Source: Xanthomonas citri pv. mangiferaeindicae (lineage in GTDB: Bacteria; Pseudomonadota; Gammaproteobacteria; Xanthomonadales; Xanthomonadaceae). From it: a stretch of DNA of 64,000 nucleotides. Positions 30,035 to 38,610 of the stretch are shown here, in pieces. Both the position numbers and the translations under genes were made by a program. A model generated the notes under the pieces. That model was given only the letters and a program-made list of their open reading frames with translations, did not search any database and was not told the origin of the DNA. The stretch is taken from NCBI GenBank assembly GCA_002240395.1, contig CP016836.1, positions 1,302,001 to 1,366,000 on the forward strand. Direction: 5' to 3'. Position 1 is the first letter of the stretch. Every line of letters begins with the position of its first letter.

Positions 30035-30910
30035 TCAGGTACCGGTTGCCGCGCGCAGGGCCTCGCGGCAGCGCCGGCTGCACGGCACCACGGTGCCGTC
30101 GTCGAGATGGAGCCGCGCATCGCCGCTGTCGAGCGGCTCGATCGAGGCGATGCGCGCGACGTTCACCAGATGGCTGCGGTGCACGCGCACGAAGCGTGCC
30201 GGGTCGAGCCTGGCCTGCAGGTCGGCCAGGGTGCTGCGCAAGGGATACACCTTGCCGCGCACGTGCAGGTTGGCGTAGTTGCCCGCGGCCTGCACCCATT
30301 CGATGTCGTCGGCGGCGACCAGGAACTCGCGGCCGAGCTTGCGCACCAGGAAACGCTCGGGCCGCTCCACCGGCTCCACGGGGGCGGCGCCGTCGTCGGG
30401 TGCGGTGAGCAGCGAGGCCTCGCCCTGCAGGCGCCTGAGCAGCAACCGATAGCCGTGCAGCAGCACCACGATGCCCAGGAACGTGCGCACGTCCTTGAGG
30501 TACTCGTAGAAATAGGCACCATCGAAGCTGTACTGGGCGCCGTGCAGCGCGTAGACCGCCTTGCGGATGCCGACCATCAGGCCCACGTGCAGCAGCGACC
30601 AGACCACGCTCGCCAGCGCGTACAGCGGTAGCCGCCGCCACCAGGTGTCCAGGTGCACCGGCCAGCGCGCGGTGAACCAGACCGTGGCCGGCACCAGCGC
30701 CAACAGTGCCAGCGCACTGCCCGCCTCCCAGCTCACCACTTCCCATTGCGCGCTCCCAAGGCCCGCGCGCTGGACGTCGATCCAGACGGTCGCGCTGTTG
30801 CCCACCGCCGACAGCAGGCAGGTGATCAGCCAGTAGCCGACCTCGAGCGGGCGGCGGATGGCCAGATAGCGTTCGGCCGCGGACGGCGCATCGGACGGGG
30901 GTGAGGACAT
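30035..30910 (-). CDS. membrane-bound LytTR family DNA-binding regulator
   Basis: 291 residues. The N-terminal half has about four membrane helices (YWLITCLLSAVGNSATVWI, ALALLALVPATVWF, LYALASVVWSLLHVGLMV, FLGIVVLLHGYRLLL). The C-terminal half is a LytTR DNA-binding domain: ADDIEWVQAAGNYANLHVRGK, PLRSTLADLQARLDP, FVRVHRSHLVNVARI. No receiver domain is present, so it would sense something at the membrane and bind DNA directly. ATG 30910 is preferred over the far upstream start at 31051, which would add a basic, Arg-rich unnatural N-terminus. Confidence 0.82.
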   Translation of the reverse strand: MSSPPSDAPSAAERYLAIRRPLEVGYWLITCLLSAVGNSATVWIDVQRAGLGSAQWEVVSWEAGSALALLALVPATVWFTARWPVHLDTWWRRLPLYALASVVWSLLHVGLMVGIRKAVYALHGAQYSFDGAYFYEYLKDVRTFLGIVVLLHGYRLLLRRLQGEASLLTAPDDGAAPVEPVERPERFLVRKLGREFLVAADDIEWVQAAGNYANLHVRGKVYPLRSTLADLQARLDPARFVRVHRSHLVNVARIASIEPLDSGDARLHLDDGTVVPCSRRCREALRAATGT

Positions 30911-30916
30911 CGCGGC

Positions 30917-30922
30917 ATTGTA
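30917..30922 (-). promoter_or_regulatory. -10-like hexamer just upstream of the LytTR gene
   Basis: TACAAT on the minus strand ends 6 bases before the ATG; a leaderless start is possible. No clear -35. Confidence 0.35.
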
Positions 30923-31062
30923 GGCAGCCAGCTCGCGGGCGCGGGCCGCGCCGCCCCGCGAGGCCATCCGTTCGTCCCCGGGGGCGGTCGTCTCGGCCCT
31001 TGCCGCGCCGGGGGACGGGCACCGGGGCCGACGATGGCGCCCCCTTCCCATGCGCAGCTCCC

Positions 31063-32310
31063 ATGTCCCGACGCCACGACATCGACGCCCTGCGGGTGAT
31101 CGCCTTCGGCCTGTTGATCCTCTACCACGTGGGCATGGTCTACGTGGTCGACTGGGGCTTCCACATCAAGAGCCCGACCCTGCTGTCCTGGGTCGAGTGG
31201 CCGATGGTCGCGATCAACCGCTGGCGCATGTCGCTGCTGTTCCTGATCTCGGGCCTGGCGCTCGGCCTGGTGCTGGCCCGGCGCGCGCCCGGTGCGCTGG
31301 CGGCGCGCCGCAGCTGGCGCCTGCTGCTGCCGCTGGCCTTTGGCATCGTCGCGATCGTGCCGGTCCAGGCCTACTGCGAGGCGCGCATGCTGGGCACGAT
31401 CGACCCCGGCTACGGCGCCTTCCTGCTGCGCTACCTGCAGTTCCGGCCCTGGCCGGCCGGCACGTTCACCGGCGCCGAATACGGCTTCACCTGGAACCAC
31501 CTGTGGTACCTGCCCTACCTGTGGGCGTACACGCTTCTGGTGCTGGCGGCACGGCCACTGCTGCGCCGGTTCGGCGGCGCCCGGGCGCGCGACTGGCTGA
31601 CCACCCGCGGGCGCTGGCTGCTGTGGTTGCTGCCGCCGGCCTGGTACTTGTTTGCACTGGTGACGCTCGCCCCACGTTTTCCATCGACACACGCCCTGGT
31701 CGACGACTGGTTCAACCACGCCGGCTACTTCGTGGCTTTCGCCTTCGGCGTGTTGATCGGGGGCAGCGACGTGGTGTGGGCCCGGCTGCGCGCGGGGCGC
31801 TGGCCGCTGTTCGGGCTGGCGCTGGTCACCGGCGGCGTCCATGTGGGCCTGCGCGCGGTGGGCCATCTGATCGATGCCGGCGCGCTGTCGCCTGCGCCGT
31901 TCCTTGCGATGATGCCCGAGGGCGGCTGGCAGGGCGTGTCGATCGTGGCACTGTCGATCTACTGGTGGACCGCCCTGCTCGCGCTACTGGCCTGGGGCGC
32001 CCATGCGCTCAACCGGCCGTGGCCGGGCCTGGCCTACGCCAGCGAGGCGGTGTACCCGTGGTACATCCTGCACCAGAGCCTGATCGTGCTGGCTGCGTAC
32101 TGGCTGATCCCGTTGGGGCTGGGCCCGGTGTGGGAACCGCTGGGGGTGCTGGCGATCACCGTGGCCGGCTGCGTGCTCATCCACGAACTGCTGATCCGGC
32201 GCGTGCGCTGGCTGCGACCGCTGTTCGGGCTGGCGGGAGACAGCGGCCGGCGCGCCTCGCCGGCCGCATCCCCCGCCGTGGCTCAGAAGTCCACGCCCAG
32301 CCGCGCGTAG
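31063..32310 (+). CDS. acyltransferase 3 family membrane protein
   Basis: 415 residues with about ten membrane helices. The Acyl_transf_3 hallmarks are the N-terminal RRHDIDALRVIAFGLLILYHVGM (conserved DALR and His after the first helix) and a later FLISGLAL segment. Such proteins O-acylate glycans or glucans at the cytoplasmic membrane (OpgC-like); the substrate here is unknown. ATG 31063 places DIDALR near the N-terminus as usual. The C-terminal 28 bases overlap the end of the convergent TonB receptor. Confidence 0.82.
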   Translation: MSRRHDIDALRVIAFGLLILYHVGMVYVVDWGFHIKSPTLLSWVEWPMVAINRWRMSLLFLISGLALGLVLARRAPGALAARRSWRLLLPLAFGIVAIVPVQAYCEARMLGTIDPGYGAFLLRYLQFRPWPAGTFTGAEYGFTWNHLWYLPYLWAYTLLVLAARPLLRRFGGARARDWLTTRGRWLLWLLPPAWYLFALVTLAPRFPSTHALVDDWFNHAGYFVAFAFGVLIGGSDVVWARLRAGRWPLFGLALVTGGVHVGLRAVGHLIDAGALSPAPFLAMMPEGGWQGVSIVALSIYWWTALLALLAWGAHALNRPWPGLAYASEAVYPWYILHQSLIVLAAYWLIPLGLGPVWEPLGVLAITVAGCVLIHELLIRRVRWLRPLFGLAGDSGRRASPAASPAVAQKSTPSRA

Positions 32311-35162
32311 ACGAAACGGCCGGGCAGGTCGTAGGTCGAGGCGTCGTAGCCGTTGAGGCTGCAGCTCAGGCACACCGGCGGCGTCTTGCCGGTGAGGTTG
32401 TTGACGCCGATGCTGACCCGCGTGCCTTCGAGCCACGCGGTGCTGCGCCAGGACAGTTGCAGGTCGTGGTAGGTGGTCGCGCCAAGCGCGTTGCGGTCGT
32501 TGACGCTGTCGGGGCAGATCGCAAAGCCGATCGCACCGCCGCACGACTCGACCAGCCGGTCGATGTAGCGCATGGTCCAGGCCAGCGACCACGGCCCGCG
32601 CGTCCAGTCGGTGACCAGGGTGCCGGTCCACTCGGGGATCGCGCTGTTGTTGACCTCGACGCCGGGCCGCCGCGGCTCGGCCTCGCCCGACTCGTTGACC
32701 AACTCGTAGCGGCCGACCCAGGTCGCCTTCGCATCGAAGCGCAGGCGGCCCCAGGTGTGTTCGGGCAGCGTCCAGGCAGCGGTGAAGTCCCAGCCGTCGG
32801 TCTTGATCGTGCCGAGGTTGGCGAGGATGTCGTCGAAACGGACGATCTGCCCGCGCTCACTGCGGTCGTACGAGGCGCAGGCCAGCGGATCGCGGGTGGC
32901 GATGCAGCGCTCGAGGATCGCCTGCGCGTCCGGCGCCTGGATCGCGCCGTCGATGTGGTGGCGGTAGAAGGTCACGCCCAGGTCCAGGCGATCCGACCAC
33001 GTCACGCCGTCGGCGAACGACGGGCTCCAGACCGCGCCGACCATCAGGCTGCGGCTGTGCTCGGGCTCGAGGTCGGCATTGCCTGAGGTCACCACCGAGA
33101 TCTGCGAGTTGGTCTGCTCGTAGCCCGCCGGCACGCCATCGGCGGCGCAGGCCGGCGACGACGAGGCAGCGCCCGAGCACGGATCGACGAGCGTCGCGTC
33201 GAAGCGGCTGAGCGTGCCGTAGAGCTCGCCGATCGACGGCGCGCGGAAGCCCTCGGCATAGCTCATGCGCAACAGAAATTCGTCGGCCGGCTGCCAGCGC
33301 AGGCCGACCTTGCCGGTGGTCTCGCCACCGAAGGTCGAATAGTCCGAATAGCGTCCGGCGATGCTCAGATCGAGGCTGTCGCCGAACCATGAATCACGCA
33401 GCAGCGGCACGTTGAACTCGGCGTAGGCCTCGTTGACGTCGTAGTCGCCCGAGGTCGCGCCCGAGGGCACGCCGTTGTACTCGCCCGCGATTGTGATCGG
33501 ATCGGGCGTGTAGCTGCCCTCATAACGACGATGCTCCAGACCGGCCGCGAACGACAGCGCGCCGGCCGGCAACTGCACCAGATCGCCGGTGACGTTGGCC
33601 GAGGCCAGGGTCAGCGTGTTGCGGCTGGCGTCGCGCACCACCGGCTGGATGAAGGCGAGCATCTCCTGGGTGATCGTGCCCGGCCCGCCGAAGATGTTCA
33701 GCGGCACGCAGCCGGCGATCGCCGCGCACGCGTCGGGGTCGCCCAGGGCTTCGTTGATGCGGCGCACGTTGTAGCTGCCGGTGTTGACCTGCTCGGCGCG
33801 GCTCTGGCTGCGGACGAGGTTGAGGTCCCAGTTCCAGGTCCGATCGCCGACGCCGAAAATGCCTTCCAGGCCTGCGGCGACATACCAGGTCTTGACGTCC
33901 TGGGTGTAGCGGCGTGGCCCGCCCTCGACTGGCCGCCGGCCAAGCAGGAACAGGTTGGCGTCCTGGCCCACCGTGGTCAGGTCGAAGCCGAACGGGTTGT
34001 AGGGGTTGCGCGCGGAGATCGTCAGCCGCTGCTCGGCCCAGGGGTTGTAGACGCCGGCATCGGTGCCGAGGAAGAACGGCTCGGGCGCAGCCTGGTTGGC
34101 CGAGGTGCGCGTGTTGTAGAGCACGCGGGTATAGCCCGACAGCTGCGGGCTGAACTCGAAGCGCACCTGGCCGAATACCGACTTGCGCTCCGACGGGGTC
34201 AGCAGCAGGTTGTTGGGCGCGAAGTTGTAGCGGTCGGCAGTGCCGAAGCAGTGGAAGTCGTCGGTCCGCGTGCAGCCGGTCTGGCTGGGGTCGTAGACCG
34301 GCGAGGTCGCGCCGTCGTTGGGCGTGAGGTCGAAATCCTCACCGGTGTTGGGATCGCGGAACACGAAGCGGCCCGACGGCGTGGCCGAACTGCCGTTGGC
34401 CAACCCCGTGCCCGGCACCGGCACGCTGGCGTTGTCGAACTTGGTCGAGGCGATCTGCCGCTGCTTGTAGTACGACGCGCCGAAGAACCATTGGGCGCGT
34501 TCGCTGTGCCCGCCCCAGCCCAGGTCCGCGCCCCAGGTCGCGCCGCCCAGGTCGTCGTACTCGCCGTAGTGCAGGTCGAGGCTGCCGCCGTCGGCATCGC
34601 GACGGGTGATGATGTTGACCACGCCGGCGATCGCGTCGGAGCCGTAGATCGACGAGGCGCCGTCCTCGAGCACCTCGATGCGCTCGATCAGCGACAGCGG
34701 GATCGTGTTGAGGTCGACGGCCGAGCCGACGCCCGAGGCCGAGGACTCGTTGACCCAGCGGATGCCGTCGACCAGCACCAGCACGCGCTTGGCGCCCAGG
34801 TGCCGCAGGTCGACCGTTGCGGCGCCGGCGCCGACGCCGCCGCCATCGGGCGGAAAGCCGAAGTTGCCGCTGGAATTGAACTTGGTGTTGAGCGCGGCGC
34901 CGCTGGCAGTGAGGTTCTGCACGATGTCGGCGACGGAGGTGAACCCGCTGCGCTGGATGTCCTCGCGGGTGAGCACCTGGACCGGAACCGCGGTCTCCAT
35001 TTCCGCCTTGCGGATGCGGGTGCCGGTGACCTGCACGGTGTCGAGCGTGCGCGCCTGCGGCGCGGGGGCCGGGGGCTGCTGGGCGGCGACGGTGAGCGGA
35101 AGGACGACGAGCAGGGACGACGAGACGGCTGCGGCCAGGCAGTGGCGGCGGATCGGCATCAT
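32283..35162 (-). CDS. TonB-dependent outer-membrane receptor (first)
   Basis: 959 residues. Signal peptide (MMPIRRHCLAAAVSSSLLVVLPLTVAAQ), TonB-box-like TVQVTGTRIRK, then a plug domain (VLTREDIQRSGFTSVADIVQ, VLVLVDGIRWV, IERIEVLEDGASSIYGSDAIAGVVNIIT) and a 22-strand barrel ending in a Phe (YARLGVDF). No N-terminal signalling (STN) domain. It is the last gene of the minus-strand run TauE - M20 - PLP enzyme - receptor, which suggests uptake of a substrate metabolised by those enzymes. Palindromes upstream (35203-35254) may be operators. Confidence 0.92.
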   Translation of the reverse strand: MMPIRRHCLAAAVSSSLLVVLPLTVAAQQPPAPAPQARTLDTVQVTGTRIRKAEMETAVPVQVLTREDIQRSGFTSVADIVQNLTASGAALNTKFNSSGNFGFPPDGGGVGAGAATVDLRHLGAKRVLVLVDGIRWVNESSASGVGSAVDLNTIPLSLIERIEVLEDGASSIYGSDAIAGVVNIITRRDADGGSLDLHYGEYDDLGGATWGADLGWGGHSERAQWFFGASYYKQRQIASTKFDNASVPVPGTGLANGSSATPSGRFVFRDPNTGEDFDLTPNDGATSPVYDPSQTGCTRTDDFHCFGTADRYNFAPNNLLLTPSERKSVFGQVRFEFSPQLSGYTRVLYNTRTSANQAAPEPFFLGTDAGVYNPWAEQRLTISARNPYNPFGFDLTTVGQDANLFLLGRRPVEGGPRRYTQDVKTWYVAAGLEGIFGVGDRTWNWDLNLVRSQSRAEQVNTGSYNVRRINEALGDPDACAAIAGCVPLNIFGGPGTITQEMLAFIQPVVRDASRNTLTLASANVTGDLVQLPAGALSFAAGLEHRRYEGSYTPDPITIAGEYNGVPSGATSGDYDVNEAYAEFNVPLLRDSWFGDSLDLSIAGRYSDYSTFGGETTGKVGLRWQPADEFLLRMSYAEGFRAPSIGELYGTLSRFDATLVDPCSGAASSSPACAADGVPAGYEQTNSQISVVTSGNADLEPEHSRSLMVGAVWSPSFADGVTWSDRLDLGVTFYRHHIDGAIQAPDAQAILERCIATRDPLACASYDRSERGQIVRFDDILANLGTIKTDGWDFTAAWTLPEHTWGRLRFDAKATWVGRYELVNESGEAEPRRPGVEVNNSAIPEWTGTLVTDWTRGPWSLAWTMRYIDRLVESCGGAIGFAICPDSVNDRNALGATTYHDLQLSWRSTAWLEGTRVSIGVNNLTGKTPPVCLSCSLNGYDASTYDLPGRFVYARLGVDF

Positions 35163-35202
35163 GCGGACTCCTGTGGCGAGGGTCGCCGGCCTCCTGCCGG
35201 CG

Positions 35203-35224
35203 GATTCGTTGTAACGAATCGTTA
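35203..35224. promoter_or_regulatory. overlapping palindromes upstream of the TonB receptor
   Basis: GATTCGTT and AACGAATC form a perfect 8-bp inverted repeat with a GT centre (35203-35220), overlapping TAACGA/TCGTTA (35212-35224). They lie about 40 bases before the receptor ATG in an AT-richer patch, a typical place for an operator of a LacI/GntR-type or other repressor. Confidence 0.45.
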
Positions 35225-35234
35225 ACCTGGCCGC

Positions 35235-35254
35235 ACCTGGGGTTTACCCCAGGT
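35235..35254. repeat. perfect 8-bp stem hairpin
   Basis: ACCTGGGG and CCCCAGGT flank a TTTA loop, between the PLP-enzyme stop (35295) and the TonB receptor start (35162), both on the minus strand. It could be an attenuator or a second operator; no T-run follows on either strand. Confidence 0.4.
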
Positions 35255-35294
35255 TGATCCACGCGCCTCGTTGTGAAGCGCTTGGATGTCGGTT

Positions 35295-36416
35295 CTAGCC
35301 GCAACCCGGGTCGCTGACCGCGTCGGCCAGCGACGGCAGCGCGGCGCCGGTGTCGGCGCTCGCACGGATCGCGGCATCGGCCGCGTCCATGTCGAAGCCC
35401 TGCGCGGCGATCCAGTCCGGGCTGTAGTAGCTGTGCGCGTAGCGCTCGCCGCCATCGCACAGGATGGTGACGATCGCGCCGGTGCGGCCGGCCGCGCGCA
35501 TGGTCTGCGCGACCCGCAACACGCCGACGAAGTTGGTGCCGGTCGAGCCGCCGACGCGCCGGCCCAGGCGCGCGTTGACGTAGCGCATGCCCGCCAGGCT
35601 CAGCGCATCGGGAACGCGGACCATCGCATCGACGCAGCCGGGAATGAAGCTGGGCTCGGCGCGCGGTCGTCCAATGCCCTCGATGCGCGAGGGCGGCGTC
35701 GGCGCGAGGTCCTCGGGCGCCGGCTCGCGGCGCAGGCTGCGCGCGTAGTGGTCGAAGAACGCCGAGTGCTCGGGATCGGCGCACAGCACCCGGGTGTCGA
35801 AACCGCGATAGCGCGCATAACGCCCGATCGTCGCGCTGGTGCCGCCGGTGCCGGCACTGCAGACGATCCACGCGGGGACCGGATGCACTTCCTGCGCCAT
35901 CTGCTTGAAGATCGACTCGGCGATATTGTTGTTGGCCCGCCAGTCGGTCGCGCGCTCGGCGTAGGTGAACTGGTCCATGAAATGCCCGCCGCACTCGCGC
36001 GCCAGCTGCGTGGAGGCCGCGGCGATGTCGCAGGCGTTCTTCACCAGATGACAGCGCCCGCCCTGGAACTCGATCGCGGCGATCTTCTCCGGCGATGTCG
36101 AGGCCGGCATCACCGCGACGAACGGCAGGCCGAGCAACCGCGCGAAGTAGGCCTCCGACACAGCGGTCGAGCCGCTGGAGGCCTCGACCACCGTGCTGCC
36201 CGCGCGCAACCAGCCGTTGGCCAGCGCGTAGAGGAACAGCGACCGCGCCAGCCGGTGCTTCAGGCTGCCGGTCGGATGGCTGGACTCGTCCTTGAAGTAG
36301 ACGTCGATGCCGGGGAAGCCCGGCAGGTCGAGCGGGATCAGGTGGGTGTCGGCCGAACGGTTGAAGTCGGCCTCGATCTTGCGGATGGCCTGCGCCACCC
36401 AGTCGCGGTTGGGCAT
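35295..36416 (-). CDS. PLP-dependent cysteine synthase/desulfhydrase-like enzyme
   Basis: 373 residues of the beta-family of PLP enzymes. The catalytic Lys is K53 in SSHPTGSLKHRLA; the phosphate-binding loop is CSAGTGGTSAT at about 210-220; ASSGSTAVSEAYFARL is the substrate loop. The sequence is closer to Cds1-like L-cysteine desulfhydrases than to CysK, because of SHPTGSLKHRLA and FKDESSHP. Likely cytoplasmic, releasing sulfide from cysteine or a related thiol amino acid. It follows the M20 hydrolase by 116 bp in the same direction, and the TonB receptor comes next. Confidence 0.8.
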   Translation of the reverse strand: MPNRDWVAQAIRKIEADFNRSADTHLIPLDLPGFPGIDVYFKDESSHPTGSLKHRLARSLFLYALANGWLRAGSTVVEASSGSTAVSEAYFARLLGLPFVAVMPASTSPEKIAAIEFQGGRCHLVKNACDIAAASTQLARECGGHFMDQFTYAERATDWRANNNIAESIFKQMAQEVHPVPAWIVCSAGTGGTSATIGRYARYRGFDTRVLCADPEHSAFFDHYARSLRREPAPEDLAPTPPSRIEGIGRPRAEPSFIPGCVDAMVRVPDALSLAGMRYVNARLGRRVGGSTGTNFVGVLRVAQTMRAAGRTGAIVTILCDGGERYAHSYYSPDWIAAQGFDMDAADAAIRASADTGAALPSLADAVSDPGCG

Positions 36417-36532
36417 GGGGCACTCGAACGAACTTCGGGACGCCGCGCGTTGCGGCGCGACGACAGCTTAAGCCCTGGCAGGTCCGGCGGCGTACGCGAC
36501 CGGCCCGGCACCTGGACTCGCGAGCGCGGCGT

Positions 36533-37699
36533 TCATCCCAGACGCCGGCGCACGATGCGATCGAACACCGCGACGGCGACCGGCAGCAGCGCATCGTCGA
36601 AACGGAACGTCGGGTGGTGGCACATGGCGCTGTCCATGCCCAGGAACAGGTAGGCGCCGGGCCACTGTTGCAGCATGTACGAAAAATCGTCGGAAAAGGG
36701 GTAGGCGCGCAGATCGGTGCTGACGTTCTCCGCGCCGAGCACGTCGCCGATCGCCTCGGCCGCCAGCGCGGCCTGCGCGGGTGCGTTGACGCACGGCGGG
36801 CACGAATGCGGGATCTCCAGCCGGATCGTGCAGCCCGAGATCTGCGCATGCCCCTCGCACAGCGCGCGCACGCGAGCGAGCAGCGCCTCGTGCACGTCCG
36901 TCGACAGCGAGCGGATCGTCCCGCTGAGCGAGGCGGTCGAGGGAATGATGTTGTGGGTCGTGCCGGCCTGCAGCGAACCGACGTTGATCAGCGCCGCTTC
37001 CATCGGGTCGATGTGGCGGCCGACGATCGCGCCGATGTCCACCGCCAGGCGGGCGGCCACCTGCAGCGGATCGTTCGCACGGTGGGGCGCGGCCGCGTGA
37101 CCGCCGATGCCTTCGATCGCGATCTCGAACACCGCCAGCGACTGCAGCGTGGCGCCGGCGCGCACGCTGGCCCGGCCGGACGGGAGCGCGGGCATGTTGT
37201 GGAAGGCGTAGACCTCGTCGCAGGGGAACCGATCGAACAACCCGTCCTCGATCATCCGGATCGCGCCGCGCCCGCCCTCCTCGGCCGGCTGGAAGATCAA
37301 CACCACGCGCCCGCTGGCCGGCGGATGCGCGACCAGGTATTGGGCTGTGCCCAACAGCGCCGACGTGTGCCCATCGTGGCCGCAGGTGTGGGCCACGCCC
37401 GGGCGCTGCGAGCGGAACGGCAGGTCGCTGTCCTCGTCCATCGGCAGCGCGTCCATATCCGCGCGCAGACCGATCGACAGGCCCGGCGCGCCGCTGTCGA
37501 TCACCGCGACCACGCCCGTGCCGCCCAGGCCGGTATGCACCTCCAGTCCCAGGCCACGCAGGGTCTCGATGACCAGCGCCGAGGTGCGCTCCTCCTCGAA
37601 GCCCAGCTCCGGCCAAGCATGGATCGCCTGGCGCCAGTCGGTCATCGTCGGCGCCAGCGCGCGGATCGATTCGGGCATGTGGGGGGAAGACACGGTCAT
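36533..37699 (-). CDS. M20 family metallo-amidohydrolase
   Basis: 388 residues. Zinc site CGHDGH at residues 106-111, catalytic Glu region LIFQPAEEGGRG, and the C-terminal GMDSAMCHHPTFRFDD, the pattern of hippurate hydrolase/N-acyl-amino acid amidohydrolases. Substrates are typically N-acyl amino acids (for example N-acetyl or N-benzoyl). ATG 37699 gives MTVSSPHMPES; the longer frame upstream runs into the TauE gene antisense. It sits between a TauE/SafE exporter and a cysteine desulfhydrase-like enzyme, so an N-acyl-cysteine-type substrate is an attractive, unproven idea. Confidence 0.85.
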   Translation of the reverse strand: MTVSSPHMPESIRALAPTMTDWRQAIHAWPELGFEEERTSALVIETLRGLGLEVHTGLGGTGVVAVIDSGAPGLSIGLRADMDALPMDEDSDLPFRSQRPGVAHTCGHDGHTSALLGTAQYLVAHPPASGRVVLIFQPAEEGGRGAIRMIEDGLFDRFPCDEVYAFHNMPALPSGRASVRAGATLQSLAVFEIAIEGIGGHAAAPHRANDPLQVAARLAVDIGAIVGRHIDPMEAALINVGSLQAGTTHNIIPSTASLSGTIRSLSTDVHEALLARVRALCEGHAQISGCTIRLEIPHSCPPCVNAPAQAALAAEAIGDVLGAENVSTDLRAYPFSDDFSYMLQQWPGAYLFLGMDSAMCHHPTFRFDDALLPVAVAVFDRIVRRRLG

Positions 37700-37772
37700 C
37701 GCAACACTCCATCGGCGGCACAGCGCGCCGGTTCGAAATCCAGGGGGACGCGCGCGCCGGCGGCGCGGCGGC

Positions 37773-38555
37773 TCACCACAGCAGCAGGCTGGCGCCGATG
37801 CAGTACATGAAGACCGCGAACACCCGCTTGAGTGCCGGCCCGCTGATCGCATGCGCCAGTCGCGTGCCCAGCGGCGCGACCAGCACCGAGGCCAGCGCGA
37901 TGCCGATCGCGGCCGGCAGATAGACATAGCCCCAGGCCATCGACGGCAGCACGTCGCCGGGCGCCTGCAACGCATAGCCCGACGCGCTGGCCAGGCCGAT
38001 GAACACACCGCAGGCCGCCGAGGTGCCGACCGCGCGCACCGGCTGCACGCCTCGCCAGACCAGCAACGGCACGGTCATGCTGCCGCCGCCGATGCCCACC
38101 AGCGATGAGGCGATGCCGATCCCGATCCCGGCGCCGGTCATGCCCGCGCCCGACGGCACGACCGCCGCCCCGGTGTCGGGCGGCGAGCGCGACAGCAGCA
38201 TCTGGGTGCCGGCGATCGCGCAGTACGCGATCACGCCGTACTTGAGCACCTCGCCGTCGAGTCCGATCGCCAGCCGCGCGCCCAACCAACCACCGATCAA
38301 CATGCCAGGCACCAGCCAGGCGACCGACGGCCACAAGACACTGCCACGACGGTGATGCGCGCGGGCCGACGACATGCCGGTCAGCACGATGCTCGCCAGC
38401 GAGGTCGCGAGCGCGGCATGCATCGCGGCGTCCTTCGGGATGCCGTAGATCGGCAACAGCCAGACCAGCGCGGTCACCAGCACCAGGCCGCCGCCGATTC
38501 CGAGCAGGCCGGCCAGAATCCCGGCGACCGCGCCCAGGACCGGGAACAGCAGCAT
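37773..38555 (-). CDS. TauE/SafE family membrane exporter
   Basis: 260 residues with about eight membrane helices. The duplicated family motif is seen in GILAGLLGIGGGLVLVTAL near the N-terminus and SSLVGIGGGSMTVPLLV in the middle. Members export sulfite, sulfoacetate or other organosulfur anions. ATG 38555 is the most natural start; a GTG at 38570 is possible. It follows purT by 55 bp on the same strand and precedes the M20 hydrolase, and may be the first gene of a sulfur-related run. Confidence 0.8.
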   Translation of the reverse strand: MLLFPVLGAVAGILAGLLGIGGGLVLVTALVWLLPIYGIPKDAAMHAALATSLASIVLTGMSSARAHHRRGSVLWPSVAWLVPGMLIGGWLGARLAIGLDGEVLKYGVIAYCAIAGTQMLLSRSPPDTGAAVVPSGAGMTGAGIGIGIASSLVGIGGGSMTVPLLVWRGVQPVRAVGTSAACGVFIGLASASGYALQAPGDVLPSMAWGYVYLPAAIGIALASVLVAPLGTRLAHAISGPALKRVFAVFMYCIGASLLLW

Positions 38556-38610
38556 CGACAGGCTCAGCACGACCGGCCGCCTGCGACTGCGGGCAACGGC
38601 AGCACGGCGC

